From: Achatina immaculata
Lineage: Eukaryota; Mollusca; Gastropoda; Stylommatophora; Achatinidae
NCBI GenBank assembly: GCA_009760885.1
Contig: CM019691.1
Location: 28,870,814-28,934,813, forward strand
Reading direction: 5' to 3'
Length of the DNA stretch: 64,000 bases
Each line of letters begins with the position of its first letter. Positions within the stretch are counted from its first letter, which is position 1. Made by a program: the position numbers and the translations under genes. Under the pieces are notes generated by a model that saw only the letters and a program-made list of their open reading frames with translations, did not search any database and was not told where the DNA came from. Shown here one piece after another: positions 11,306-22,544 of the stretch.

Positions 11306-12229
11306 TACCTTGTTATCACTGGCTAGTAAAATAGGACTTGAGTTAACAAGGAAAAAGCAAAAATAATGAAACTTCTCATTAATCAAGAAGGAAAAATATA
11401 CATAGAAGGAACAGCTATTGAAGAAGTAAACCAATTTGCATATCTTGGCAGCTACATAGACCAGGATGGTGACACCAGAAAGGAAGTTAGAATTTGAATT
11501 GCAAAAGCAGCATTGACGTTCAAGAATCTTGAGAACATATAGCATTCAAAAGTTATAAGCAAAAAAAAACAAGTTAAGATTATTCAATTCAAATGTAATA
11601 TCCACCCTCATTTATGCATGTGAAAGCTGGTAAACAACTAAAGAAATAGACAAGAAATTAGACTCTTTCGGAAACAAATGCCTCAGGAAAGTATTCGGTA
11701 TTAAGTTGGACGAATTCAAGAACAACATAGAGGAGATAATACAGATGAGAAAACAACAGCCTGTCTCATAGGTGATCAGAAAAAGAAGATGGATGTATGT
11801 CAGTCATGTGCTGAGAAGAAACAACCAGGGAATCCCAAAACAACATGTCAAGTGGAACACACAAGGCCGAAGAAAAAGAGGTAAACCACGCAAAACTCTA
11901 AAGAAGACATTGTTAAGAGAGGCCAGCTTAGTGTGAATAACATTCCTTGATGAGGTTGAAAAGCTTGCTGAAAATAGGAAATCTTGGCAATCTACCATGC
12001 GACCCTATGTGATGTTTAACAGCACGAGAAGAATGTAAGATTAAGGCACTGCACCTTTTTTTTTTCATTCAATAGATATTAAGTCCCAACAATTTGATTT
12101 CTTTGTTATCTATAGGAGCACAGACTTTAACAGGTTACATTTAAATATTGTTGACAATAAGTATGCTAAGTTTGTGAATTCTTTTTTTTTTTTTTTTAAT
12201 GTTGTTTTCATATTCTTAAAGCAAACATT

Positions 12230-12400
12230 TCAATTCAAGCATGTTATGAAGACCTCAAAACCTTGATTTAAAACAGTAGTTACCAAAGTGAGAGGTGAGG
12301 TGCAGAAGATAAAATGCGAGCATATTATTATGAAGACCTCAAAACCTTGATTTAAAACAGTAGCTACCAAAGTGGGAGGTACATGAGTAGGTAAAAAGCA
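12230..12400. repeat. Two-unit tandem duplication
   Basis: A roughly 85-bp segment containing GAAGACCTCAAAACCTTGAT and CAGTAGTTACCAAAGTG occurs twice in a row. Confidence 0.75.
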
Positions 12401-12439
12401 AAAACTATATGAACAGGTACAGTTCAAGTGATAACACCC

Positions 12440-12790
12440 AGGAAAAATGTATACGGCATATCGTTAACCATGGTATCCCTAGCAACAGACTCAGCCTAGC
12501 TAACAGGGGCCGGGGATCACTATAGTCCTCATAATGGTGGAATCTGCTGAAGATTTTCACATTTTCCTGTGTTTTAGCTCCATTCAGAGTCCACAAAAAA
12601 TAGCCACCGTAAGTATCTCCATACTTGACATGTTGATCTTCAGCACTATCACCACATTGTCCACAGTGAACATTTGCATACAGTTCCAGGAAGATGGAAC
12701 AGTAACATCAAATAACCAAGAGAATTTGTTGGTTAAGTTTGCTTTTGTAGCATAACAGAGTGGTAACAAAAAAAAAAAAAAAGCTAAACT
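12440..12790 (+). repeat. Unclassified interspersed repeat with decayed coding look
   Basis: It matches, with many differences, the segment at 52270-52650. Shared features are a CAGGG-CCGGGGATC/GCAGGGATCGCC block, AATGGTGGAATCTGCTGAAG against TGGTGGAGTCTGTTAAAG, and a following frame whose peptides align (here KIATVSISILDMLIFSTITT). The element type is not recognised. Confidence 0.5.
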
Positions 12791-12837
12791 CTGTATCGGA
12801 ACAAACACAAAAAAGTAAGCGGAGCACTTCCACAAAA

Positions 12838-13090
12838 TGTCGGCATGGTTGGCTGAGTGGTTAGGTGCTCGGTCTTCTAATCTGGTACCACCACACCAAA
12901 AAGGCTCCAGAGTCCATCTAGACTCTTAAAAAATGGGCATCAGAGAAATCTGGGATGGTAAATCTGGCCAAGTGCGATACTGATCACATAACAGTTTCAT
13001 GTGCTGATGGTGTTGGAAAAATATGGGCCTAACACCTTATCCCCGGTATGCTTTAAAGGCATGAAAATGGGGGTTTTATCTTTACTTCCA
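12838..13090 (+). mobile_element. tRNA-related SINE (SINE-1)
   Basis: The head holds an A-box-like TGGCTGAGTGG at 12850-12860 within a tRNA-like stretch. The body contains AGAGAAATCTGGGATGGTAA, ATGGGCCTAACACC and GGGGGTTTTATCTTTAC, which recur in the other three copies here (22545, 24457, 49500). The B box is damaged in this copy. Confidence 0.75.
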
Positions 13091-13359
13091 CAAAATGCTT
13101 ATCAGGAAGAGATGAGCAGAGACTCGTTGAGTCAAAAAATCTATAGAAATAAAGTAAGAAGAATAAATATTGGAGAGAACCAAAAAAAAAAAACGGTTGA
13201 AGAACTTGTCCGTAGATGAGAAGATGCCATCTAAGAAGAGAATAAGAAAAGAAAAATAATAGAAAGTCCTAAGTAAGTGTTCCCATTTATGAACATGGGA
13301 GAAGCATTGCTTTCAATTTACACCAGGAAAAATATTTTATATATATGTATTTCTTCTGA

Positions 13360-16300
13360 CCCCCGTGTGGTACCCGGGATCTGCAAAGAATAAGACCACT
13401 GTACCCTACCACGCATGATCGTAAAAGGCAACTAAGGAGGGTTCAGCATAGGGCCAGCAACCCTATCTGGTAAAAAACTATCAGACAGCTACAGAAACAA
13501 AAGCAAGGGAAAAAACAAATGCAGGTGGAAGGAGAAATGCTTATCAGGAAACTGAGCCCATGAAGGTTGTGGATGAAAGCCAGCAACTGGAAGTCCCCAG
13601 CCCGACTGCAGACCTCCTGGAACCTAACAAGATGCAAATAGGCAGCTGTAATGTAAGAACACTTAACCAAACTGGAAAACTACCACAAACCATCAAGGAA
13701 ATGCACAGATACAAATTAGACATACTAGGAATACAAGAATCAAGATGGACAGGACAAGGCAGAAGGAAATTAACAACACAGCACACAGAAGATACAATAA
13801 TATGGTCAGGTAAAGAAGATCTTCATGAAGGAGGAGTAGCATTGATTATAACAAAAGAAGCATCAAGAGCATTGCTGAAATGGACCCCTATAAATGAGAG
13901 ATTATTATATGCACGGTTCAACTCAAGATTCACGAAGCTGTCTATTATAGTTTGTTATGCACCAACAGAAGCAGCTGAAGTGGAATTAAAAGATTTTTAC
14001 AACAGCCTCCAAGCCACAGTAGAATCAATACCCAAGCATGATATGCTGCTCATCTTGGGCGACTTCAATGCAAAAGTAGGTGAAGGAAATGAAGATAGAA
14101 GAAGAATCATGGGAAAAGAAGGAACCCGGAGAAATAAATGAAAATGGAGAAAAACTGTGCAGTTTCTGTGAAGAAAACATGATGACCATTGGAGGGACAA
14201 TTTTCCAACATAAAAACATCCATAAAGTGACTTGGAGGTCCCCTGATAAAACCACAGAAAACCAAATCAATCATATACTAATAAATAACAAGTGGAAACG
14301 GTCACTACAAGATGTGCAAGCAAGGAAAGGAGCAGATATAGGAAGTGATCACAACCTTCTGGTAGCAAAAATAAAACTAAAATTAAAGAAAGCCAAAATC
14401 GGAGAACACTGAAAGATACATTTTGATACAGGAAAACTGAAAGACCAGCAAACAGGGAACGAATTCTCAATAGTACTTAAGAACCGCTTCAGTGTCTTAC
14501 AAGATGAAGCAGAAATGTCCATACTAGAGTTCAATAAAACGCTACAGGAAACAGCAAAAGAGGTGCTGGGATATTGGAAACTGAGAAAAGAGGAATGGAT
14601 AACCAAGAACACATGGGAAAAGATAGAGCAAAGAAAAGAAATCAAGAAAAAATTACTGAACACCAAATCACAAAGGCTAAAAGACAAGTTTTAAGTAATT
14701 ATGCACAAAAAGACAAAGAAGTGACGGAATCATGCCGTCAAGATAAACGTCAGTACTATGACAACTTAGCAGAAGCAGCAGAGAAAGCAGCATATGCAAA
14801 TGACATGAAAACCATATACAAAATCACAAAGCAGATGACAGGTAACTTCAGCACAAGATGTGAGAGTGCAATAAGGACACTAAAGGGACAACTGGTCAGT
14901 GGAGAAAGAGAAAAAATTGAAAGATGGAGGGAACACTTTAACACCCTACTAAACAGAACACAAGCAGCACAAACAATAGACATACCTGAAGCAAACACGG
15001 AACTAAACATCAATACAGGACCAATAACAATAAGTGAAGTAAAGGAGGCAGTAAAGAAGCTAAAATTAGACAGGGCACCAGGTGAAGATGAAGTGACTGC
15101 TGAGATGTTGAAAGCAGATGAAACAGAAACACCAAAACAACTTTTTCCAGATATTACAACAAATTTAGGATCTAGAAAAAGCTCCAGAGGAGTGGAAAAC
15201 TGGTCTTATAGTAGAGGGTGACCTCAGAGATTGCGGGAACTGGAGAGGCATTACCCTCCTGCCGCTCACCAGTAAAGTATTTTGCAGAGTAATCATCAAC
15301 AGAATTGTACCAGCACTTGAAGGAAAACTTTGTAAAGAGCAGGCAGGATTTAGGAAAGGAAGATCATGCATAGACCACATATTTGTACTTAGACAAATAT
15401 TAGAATAGGCAAATGAGTGGCATAGCACAACATATGCATTATTTATAGATTTTGAGAAAGCCTTTGACAGTGTCAACAGAGATGCACTGTGGAAAATTCT
15501 AAGATGGCATGGCCTCCCCCATAAGATAGTTAATGTAATCAAAGCCCTATATGAGGGTTTTCAGTGCAAAGTGATGTGTGGAGAACATATCTCCAGCAGC
15601 TTTAGGGTACAAACAGGAGTGAAGCAGGGATGTGTACTATCACCAGCATTATTTATCTTGGCAATAGACTGGTTAATGAAGGAGGCAACATCAGACAAAC
15701 GCAGAGGATTACAATGGATCCTCAACACAGTGCTGGAGGACCTTGACTTTGCGGACGACATTTGTCTACTGTCAAGCAGCCACAAAGAAATGCAAGATAA
15801 AATAAACAAGCTGACTCAGAATGCAAACAACATAGGACTAAAGATCAACGTTGGAAAGACAAAGTTAATGAAGCAAAATGTGAACAATAGAAATGTACTC
15901 AGAGTAGATAGCAAGTTAGTGGAGGAAGTCAATGAATTTGTATACCTTGGCAGTAAAGTAGTACAAAATGGAGACAGCACAGAGGACATCAACAGCAGAC
16001 TTACTAGAGCAAACCAGGCTTTTGCAGTACTGCAGACTATATGGAAATCTAAAAAACTAAGCATGAATATGAAAATCAGGATATTTAAGAGTAATGTTCT
16101 AAGTGTACTACTCTATGGAAGTGAATGCTGGAAAATCACCAAAACCATAGAAAACAAGTTGAATTCTTTCCAGACTAAATGTTTACAAAGAATTAGACAA
16201 ATATTTTGGCCAAACACCATAAGAAATAACATCTTGTTGGCAGAGATGCAGATGAAGCCACTGACAGCAGTTATTGAGGAAAGACGCTGGCGATGGCTGG

Positions 16301-16540
16301 GATGTGTGCTCCGAATGACTAATAACTCACTACCAAAAACAGCACTAAGATGGACACCACAGGGGAACAGAAGTAAGGGTAGACCAAAAGAGACGTGGAG
16401 AAGAACAACAGAGAGGATGTTGAGCAATAGAGGGCTCACCTGGGCAAGAGCAGAAAAAAAGGCAAAGGACAGGCATTTGTGGAAAACCCTTTTGGAAGCC
16501 CCATGTGCCCTGGGCACTTAAGGTTCAGAGAGAGAGAGAC
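13360..16540 (+). mobile_element. Full-length RTE-like LINE (family B), copy 1, 3.18 kb
   Basis: It starts CCCCCGTGTGGTACCCGGG and ends just after the stop codon in an AG-repeat tail. An exact 9-base duplication, TTCTTCTGA, flanks it (13351-13359 and 16541-16549). One long ORF is laid out as in RTE-type LINEs: an apurinic-type endonuclease domain (QIGSCNVRTL at about 13635, GDFNAKVGEG at about 14060, GSDHNLLVAK at about 14345), reverse transcriptase (KSSRGVENW region, GRSCIDHIF, FIDFEKAFDSV, LDFADDICLLSS at about 15740) and a C-terminal part (LLYGSECWKI, RSKGRPKETWRRTTERM). Its length matches the second full-length copy at 31461-35710 after subtraction of that copy's insert. It carries several inactivating lesions, listed under the pseudogene entry. 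Confidence 0.93.
13560..16521 (+). pseudogene. Broken endonuclease-reverse transcriptase ORF of LINE copy 1
   Basis: Comparison with copy 2 shows a one-base gain near 14125 after the endonuclease GDFNAKVG motif, a stop at 14410-14412 where copy 2 has an Arg codon, a one-base loss near 14683, a deletion of about ten bases near 15215, and a stop near 15407 where copy 2 has a Gln codon. After these, the frame from 15571 to the stop at 16519-16521 is open and ends with CALGT, like copy 2. The start ATG at 13560 is the first in frame; the ATG just before QIGSCNV is an alternative. The product would cut target DNA and copy LINE RNA, but this copy cannot make it. Confidence 0.85.
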
Positions 16541-16639
16541 TTCTTCTGAGAAACTGAATTTGTACTGACAAAGCATTAAGTGAAAAGGCATTATGAGGTT
16601 ACCCTCCTTCTGCCAGATGAGTTAGGCAGGTAGTAGATG

Positions 16640-17112
16640 AAAAAAATATCTGCTAGATGAGTAACAGGCGGTGACTTGCTAGATGAGTAACAGGCGGTGA
16701 CTTGCTAGATGAGTTTATCAGGTGGTAGATATCTGCTAGATGATTTTATCAGGTGGTAGATATTTGCTAGATGAGTTTATCAAATGGTGGATGAAGAAAT
16801 ATCTGCTAGATGAGTTTATCAAGTGGTGGATGAAGAAATATCTGCTAGATGGGTTTGTTAGGTGGTAGGTATCTGCTAGATGAGTTTATCAGGTGGTAGA
16901 TATCTGTTAGATGAGTTTATCAAGTGGTGGATGAAGAAATATCTGCTAGATGGGTTTATCAGGTAATGGATATCTGTTAGATGAGTTTATCAAGTGGTGG
17001 ATGAAGAAATATCTGCTAGATGGGTTCATCAGGTGATAGATATCTGCTAGATCAGTTTATCAAGTGGTTGATGAAGAAATATCTGCTAAATGAGTTTATC
17101 AGGTGGTGGATG
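16640..17112. repeat. Minisatellite, 31-39-bp units, about 13 copies
   Basis: Units contain TCTGCTAGATGAGTTTATCA and GGTGGTAGA or GTGGTGGATGAAGAAATA; a short and a long unit form alternate irregularly. It lies directly 3' of LINE copy 1. Confidence 0.85.
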
Positions 17113-17470
17113 AAAAAAATAGCCTCTTGATATTGAGATTAGCTGTGAATATTCAAGTAAACAGTGCAGATCACATCAGTTGCTGCCCACTGTCTCATGG
17201 AAGGTAAAGAGCTACAGAAAACCAAATGGGAAAAACCAAAGACTGCACAAGATGAAGTGACATGATCAACAATGGGTAGTGAATAAACTAAATATAAGAA
17301 ATAAAGTATAAACTGCATTTATCAAATTATTATACTATACAATGAACACTAATGGGTTTCCTTTTATATCAACACTTCAGTCTTCAGGAAGATTTTTATG
17401 CCAATGCTTTGGTGATGATTTTGAAAACAGACATCAGATTAGATGGAAGCAGATTATGGCAGGCTTAATA

Positions 17471-18733
17471 TGAGGGGTGATTGATAAGTTCTCAGCACAA
17501 GGTACAATGATTATTTGTGGAAAACTTTTTTTTGGTTATTTCTGAGCATAGTCCCTTTGTAAGTTTATACACTTAGTCCAGTGATTCTGGAGCATACGGA
17601 TCCCTTCTTTGTAAAAGTCAGCATCTTGTGCCAGTAGAAATTGGTCTACAGCATGAATGATGTCATCATCTGAAGCAAATTTGCGACCACTGAACTTCTT
17701 TTTGAGTTTGGTAAACAAGTAATAGTCCAAAGGGGCCAAATCTGGGGAATAAGGAAGATGTTCAAGAATCTGGAAGCCACATTCATGAATGGCAGCCATT
17801 ACCCCGCCAACTTGTGAACTGGAGAATTGTCTTGAAGAAAGATGACTCCTCTCATCAATTTCCCTCGATGCTTTTCATTCAGTGTGACCCGGGGTTGCTT
17901 CACAAGATTAGTGTAGTAGGCCCCAGTGACCATTCTGGCCTTTTGAAGATAGTCTACCAATAGCACACCTTCTGAATCCCACAAGTTGGAAGTCATAAAT
18001 TTGCCTGCAAATAGAACCACCCTTGCTTTCTTTGGAGGTGGTGATCCATGATGTTTCCACTGCTTTGACTGTTCTTTGGTTTCTGGTTGAAAATGATGAA
18101 CCCAAGTCTCATCCATAGTCACAAAGCTGAAGAAACTTTTCAGGATCTGCAGAAAAATGGCCAAGATTGTCTCTTGACATGTTGAGATGCTGTTGTTTGC
18201 GATCAGCTCCAAGAAGTTTCGGGACCCATCGAGCAGAGACCTTTGTCATTTGAAGATCATTGTGAATAATGGCATGAACATATTCCTGGGAGATGCCCAA
18301 CTCAGTAGCAGTGTACCGCTCAGTTAGTCATTGATCCTTCATTATCATGTCATGGATTCTGCCGGTGGTTACAATTCTTAGTCTTCCTGGACAGGATCAT
18401 CTTCCAGACTCTACCTTGAAAATTGAGCTGTCCATTTCTTCACTGTACTGTAAGAAGGGGCACTCTCTCCTATAGTCTCTACCATATCCTCATGGATCTC
18501 CTTCAGTGATAAGCCCTTGATGCAGAGGTAGCAAGTGACTGCTCAAAGAGAAATGTTATCCATTCTCAATTTCTGCCACCTCTTATCACTTCAGAAGCCA
18601 GTAAAAAAAAATTGGTTGCAGTTAATTTCTTGAAACTTGTGTTTAGTCTTACCTGATCTACAGATGCACCTAATGTCAACTGTGCATTTCAAGTATTTGT
18701 ACCTTATGCTGAGAACTTATCAATCACCCTTCA
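17471..18733 (-). mobile_element. Mariner transposon with both inverted repeats, 1263 bp
   Basis: The ends are near-perfect inverted repeats of about 35 bases (17471-17506 against 18698-18733, about two mismatches) sharing GGGTGATTGATAAGTTCTCA. TA flanks both sides (17469-17470 and 18734-18735), as expected for mariner target duplication. The length is normal for a complete mariner. The minus-strand transposase inside is broken. Confidence 0.93.
17536..18330 (-). pseudogene. Broken mariner transposase
   Basis: Transposase motifs run from about 18300 down: a linker (MGISQEYVHAIIH, then KVSARWVPKLLGADRKQQ), the first Asp in TMDETWVHHFQPETK, PPPKKARVVLFAGKF, the second Asp in VIFLQDNSPVHK (usually HDN), then a frameshift at about 17800, and the third Asp in YSPDLAPLDYYLFTKLKK. 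Counting across the frameshift, the last two Asp are about 34 residues apart, the mariner D34D spacing. Frames also change between 18210 and 18110, and the N-terminal DNA-binding part above 18330 is not readable as one frame. It would be a nuclear cut-and-paste enzyme if intact. Confidence 0.85.
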
Positions 18734-18879
18734 TAACTTCCTGAAACGGTCACGTGAGGTACACTCCTCAAACACTTCCACTTCATAAGGATCATGTAAA
18801 CCCCACCCCCAAATGACAAGGCTAAAATAACATGTTCCAAGGAACATAATATAGGCCTTTGATTCACAGACTTTGACAT

Positions 18880-19160
18880 CTGTATGTGGATCTGGCCATG
18901 GCAGTTGTGCATGGTTATCTAATCTTGAAAAGCTTATGTGGGTCTCTAGTCATAACAGTTGTACACAGCTTTCTGCTCTTGACATTTTCATGTGGATCTC
19001 TGGCCATGACATTTATACATGGCTCTCTGACTGACAACTGTACACAGCTTTCTTATCTTGACATCAATACCTAGGTCTCTGGCCATGACAAATGTGCATG
19101 GCTCTCTGACCATGACAACTGCACTTGGGTTTTTGGCCATGACAACTGTACACATTAAAA
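18880..19160. repeat. Degenerate tandem repeat
   Basis: Loosely repeated units of about 40 bp contain TCTCTGGCCATGACA and ACTGTACACAGCTTTCT. Confidence 0.6.
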
Positions 19161-19454
19161 ATCATAGATAAAAGTTTTGTTGGTTTTTTTGTGTGCAAAA
19201 CAATATGAAGATGCCCAAGATAGAGTGGATGGAGAGACTGTTTCTGAATATGCATACCTGCAAGATAATACTGATAGTATTAGGTGTGAATTAATATCTG
19301 TCTTGTGTTATACAGCAGTAAACATTACCTAGAAGTAAACTCCTTCAGTAATTTCTGAGAACAAAAGTAAAGAAAAAATAAAAACAGGAACATATGTACT
19401 ATTATTATGTATTTTATAAATGAAAGAAAAGAAATCATATATATATATATATGT

Positions 19455-19604
19455 AAGTCCCATAGCATTTGGATGTTGTAGGTGTGTGAAGTGTTAGCGC
19501 CTTCATATTTCTAGGCCACTGTAGCATTTGAGGCAGGGATGCCAGTACCTCACCTCTGTGCCTTTGCTTTCCTAGGGAAAGCCCAGGTACCCATTTTTGG
19601 AGTC
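19455..19604 (-). mobile_element. SINE-2 fragment
   Basis: It shares GCATTTGAGGCAGGGATGCC and TTCCTAGGGAAAGCCCAGGT with the longer copy at 39835-40090. It abuts the LINE-A fragment to its right. Confidence 0.6.
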
Positions 19605-20154
19605 TGAGATACCAGAAATGAGGGAAATTAAAATGGTAACATCTATCGCTCTTCAGAAAATAAAACAACAAAAGAAGCTGTGGAGAGGAACAGGCAGAAC
19701 TACAAAAATAAGATTCTTAAGGGTATGCATCTTTTCCTTAGCAACAGATGTATGTGAGACCTGGACACTTAACAAAACAGCTGAGAAACACATAAATGCC
19801 TTTGAATGTAAATGCTACAAAAAGAGTCCTTCAAATATCATGGACACAAAAAAGAACAAAATATCCATACTACAAGAGTTTAATAGTGAAGAAGGTTGGC
19901 TAGTAAAGAAGATTAAACAGAGAAAACTTAAAGTATTTTGGACATATTAAATGTCATGAGCATTTAGAGAAGAGTATTTGAAGGGTATATAATGGGAAAA
20001 AGAAAGAGAAGACCAAGGCGAAGATGCAATAAGTCATCGTTGATGATCTGAGAATGGATGCATCAGCAGCAAGGCATCTTGATTACTGCCAAGAGGCCTA
20101 CATGAGAGCTGTTAGGGAGGCAAAGTTCCAAAAGGGACACGCAAATGACTTACT
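19605..20154 (+). mobile_element. LINE family A fragment
   Basis: The plus strand encodes LQKIKQQKKLWRGTGRTTKI, CETWTLNKTAEKHINAFECK, ILQEFNSEEGWLVKKIKQRK and then frame-disrupted C-terminal residues, ending near an ACTGACTT-type tail. It aligns to the copies at 766-1449 and 30776-31322. SINE-2 pieces lie on both sides. Confidence 0.8.
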
Positions 20155-20245
20155 GACTGGGGTGCCAGCACCTCACCTTGCTGCCTTTGTATTCCTAGGG
20201 AAAGCCCATGTACTAATTTTTTTTAGGCTGGATCCAAAAACAAGG
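20155..20245 (-). mobile_element. SINE-2 fragment
   Basis: Contains GCCAGCACCTCACCTTGCTG and TTCCTAGGGAAAGCCC, matching SINE-2. Confidence 0.55.
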
Positions 20246-20389
20246 ACCCTCAAGATTCCACTACAGGAGTGGACTAAAACAGCGTGTAAAATAAAGAAGA
20301 TTCTGGCGATGCAATGCACAGTCAGGTGTTTTCAGTCCCGGACTTTTGAACAGCAAACATTAGGAAATTTCACGTCTAAAGATTAGTAG

Positions 20390-21442
20390 CGTATCAGAAT
20401 ACAGTACAAATTTGAAATTAGAACTGAACTTCGTGTACAACATAACTGAAAACATATGAGCCATGACTTATTTTACAGAACTGTACATGATGGAATGCAA
20501 CACAACACTACGAACTGACACACAAAAAACGTGAATACAAAACCCTCAGATTAAACGATATTATTTCAATGATTACTCCCTTTATTAAATAGGTACGCGT
20601 TGTTAGGCACGCGGAGTCAATCATTTCACCGGCACTGACTGGTTTTATACGAGATTATTAAAACACCTGCGTTAAAATTTTAAAAATCAACAGAGAGAAC
20701 TTTTCTAAAATCGACAATAATCTTTTAGATCATTTATTTTAAGGAAAATTATGTGGAATGTTGAAACTCTGCGCTGTGATTGAAGTGTGGTAATTTGGTT
20801 GTCAAGTATAAGGGGAGACAAGCAAGGAAAAAAAATACCATCTGCGAGACTAGCGACACAGAAAGTTTACAGTTTCTTTAGCACATTCTGAATTGATTTC
20901 GTACGGTGCTGAACAACTCCTAATATCAAAGTGCATCAAATGGCTGTGCAGATAAATCTATAGTTTTGAATTTTGACAAACAAAGAGCACGAAGTCGACT
21001 TGAGTGTACTGAGAAAGTTATTTTTTCAACCAATGAAATGGCTTGTTTTGTGTCACGTGATGTGTCCAAGTGCTACATTTTTGTGAGAAGTACCGAACTG
21101 CTGTTCAAGAAAATAAGAAGTTTGACGTGATGAAAATATACACACGCATTCTGCCGTAGACTTGATTATAGAAACAAGCTTTTAATGACGACCTACAATA
21201 AAATAATGTAGCAGGTTTGAAGGCAGGTGGGCTTGCCTTGACCTTTTCAGTGTGTTGCGGTGAATCTACCAGATTCAGATAGTTCGAGGATCAGGTTTGG
21301 GAAAGATAAGCCTACGTGTCTGACACTGACAGTTAACGTTATTCAAGGATTAGGTTTGGAAATCACAGTACCTCGTGGCTGACACAATCAGTTAAGTTGT
21401 GCAGTTGTTTTAATCTTTTGCAGAGACGTGTGTGTGGCAGAT
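20390..21442 (+). promoter_or_regulatory. Presumed 5' region of the FAM117-family gene
   Basis: It has no recognised transposon and looks richer in CG dinucleotides than its surroundings (by eye, not counted). It includes a palindromic TCACGTGA (E-box type) at about 21054-21061. A pyrimidine tract ending in TTTTGCAG at 21416-21423 could be the acceptor of a 5'UTR exon beginning at 21424. The start site of transcription cannot be placed. Confidence 0.35.
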
Positions 21443-21670
21443 ATGTCCAGTCAACCACCACAACGGTTAGGCGCAATGGCTCGCCATCAACCACGAAACA
21501 AGGCCCAATAAAAGCCGTCAAAGCATTCTCTTTGAGACAGAGTGGAAATTCGTCTTCCCCAGTACCGAAAGACAGTCATAAGCTATGGTCAGGAAGATCA
21601 TCAGACAATAAACATTCACCAGACAACCCTACAGGATCACAATCTCAGAGTCCAAACTTAAACCACAAGG
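21443..21670 (+). CDS. FAM117/GLCCI1-family gene, coding exon 1
   Basis: This opens an eight-exon gene whose joined product, about 434 residues, matches the FAM117A/FAM117B/GLCCI1 family in order and in its conserved blocks: RASSVDTVV then YLTGQWPKD (exon 2), RRSASYGQGDQLK (exon 3), RNSVEGLNT (exon 4), EIPDGHRAPPP and STRSVNTQTP (exon 6), REPPDGCEKV (exon 7) and SSAFCPLTKR (exon 8). The family is Ser-rich and largely disordered, with no known catalytic domain; GLCCI1 was named as a glucocorticoid-induced transcript. Length is close to human FAM117A. The ATG at 21443 starts MSSQPPQR, and the next frame continues VRRNGSP. Human FAM117B begins with a similar short MSQRVRRNGSP stretch, so the ATG is credible, but one base appears missing after 21466 (see findings). 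The donor is GTAAAT at 21671, leaving phase 1. Confidence 0.82.
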
Positions 21671-21963
21671 GTAAATATAACTGCTGGATCTGTCCAGGCT
21701 GTTTTGTTATCTAAGAAAAAAACTTTACAGCTTCAGACAACACGCTGTCAGGTCAGAGCGGCAAAAGTAAATGTCACATGCATATAGTAATTGAAACAGT
21801 GCATCTTTATTAAATCTTCTGTTTGTGATTTATTTCTCACTTCTCTCTCCGCCTCATGCTTGATTGTAATAACTTCCAAGAAAGTTGCATTTTCTAATCC
21901 ACATACTGCTAGCTCACTTGCTACAGAGAATCATGCTTGAACTTTTTTTTTTTTTTGTAAGCA

Positions 21964-22500
21964 TGCAGCAAAGCATATCTTCTCCTGCATTCCATGGTTC
22001 TGGCCTCAGACATCAGTATTGTCCTGATACACTGTACTGTCTTTTGAGATCATGCTTTGGGCCCCAGGGTTTATCTTCCATTGTGACCCCCCTGTGTTGG
22101 AGAGCTGGAGTTGGGCCTCTTAGAAGAGGGGTCAGAACTGCAGGATGTGCACTAGAGTCTGAAGACCTGTTTTTCATGTACAAGTACACTTGGGGGCATG
22201 TGGCAGGCTGAGGAGATACAAGTGTGCAAAGTGCATTTGGCAGTGTAGCAAACCATATTAGCAATAAGTGTTTTCTCTTTGATGTATTGTGTGTGTTGAC
22301 CTATTTCTGTATGGTTTCATGTCTTGTGTAGGCAGAAGTAGCAGGAAAACTAAATGCAGAGGAATAATAGATCTGCACACTTTCACAGTTTTGTAGTATT
22401 AATGTGAACATATAAATTAAAATAGTTTGTCCCATTTAATTCAACTTCAGTACTGTATGTTTAAAGTCTCAGGTACTTGAATTATGTAAAGATTCTTTTT
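21964..22500. other. Intron 1 sequence, nothing recognised
   Basis: No repeat family or exon was recognised. Open frames of up to 108 codons have no splice or family support. Confidence 0.35.
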
Positions 22501-22544
22501 TGTTTTGTTTTTTTTTTGTGCTATTGCTTCCAGCAAAACCAGAG

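Larger units (their letters stand above)
9308..12101 (+). mobile_element. 5'-truncated LINE (family C) carrying two nested LINEs
   Basis: The plus strand gives non-LTR reverse transcriptase motifs in three separated blocks: NNWRGVTLLSVVLKVFCKVI, QAGFRKGRSCFDQI and FIDFKKAFDSIHRDSLW (9310-9599); GIPSKIVNIIRDFYNG, ILSPLLFGTAIDF and DDIDFADDIILI (9892-10200); and the C-terminal region with a HIEG-type and YLGSYID-type stretch and GRKRGKPRKT-like residues (11319-12000). The blocks join once the inserts at 9600-9891 and 10201-11305 are removed. The outer flanks carry a 15-base duplication with one mismatch (9293-9307 and 12102-12116). There are numerous stops. A second copy is at 47545-48372. Confidence 0.82.

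Noticed and set aside
12838..12915. A functional tRNA gene
   Set aside because: The tRNA-like head lacks a proper B box and acceptor pairing and is joined to the SINE body seen in other copies.
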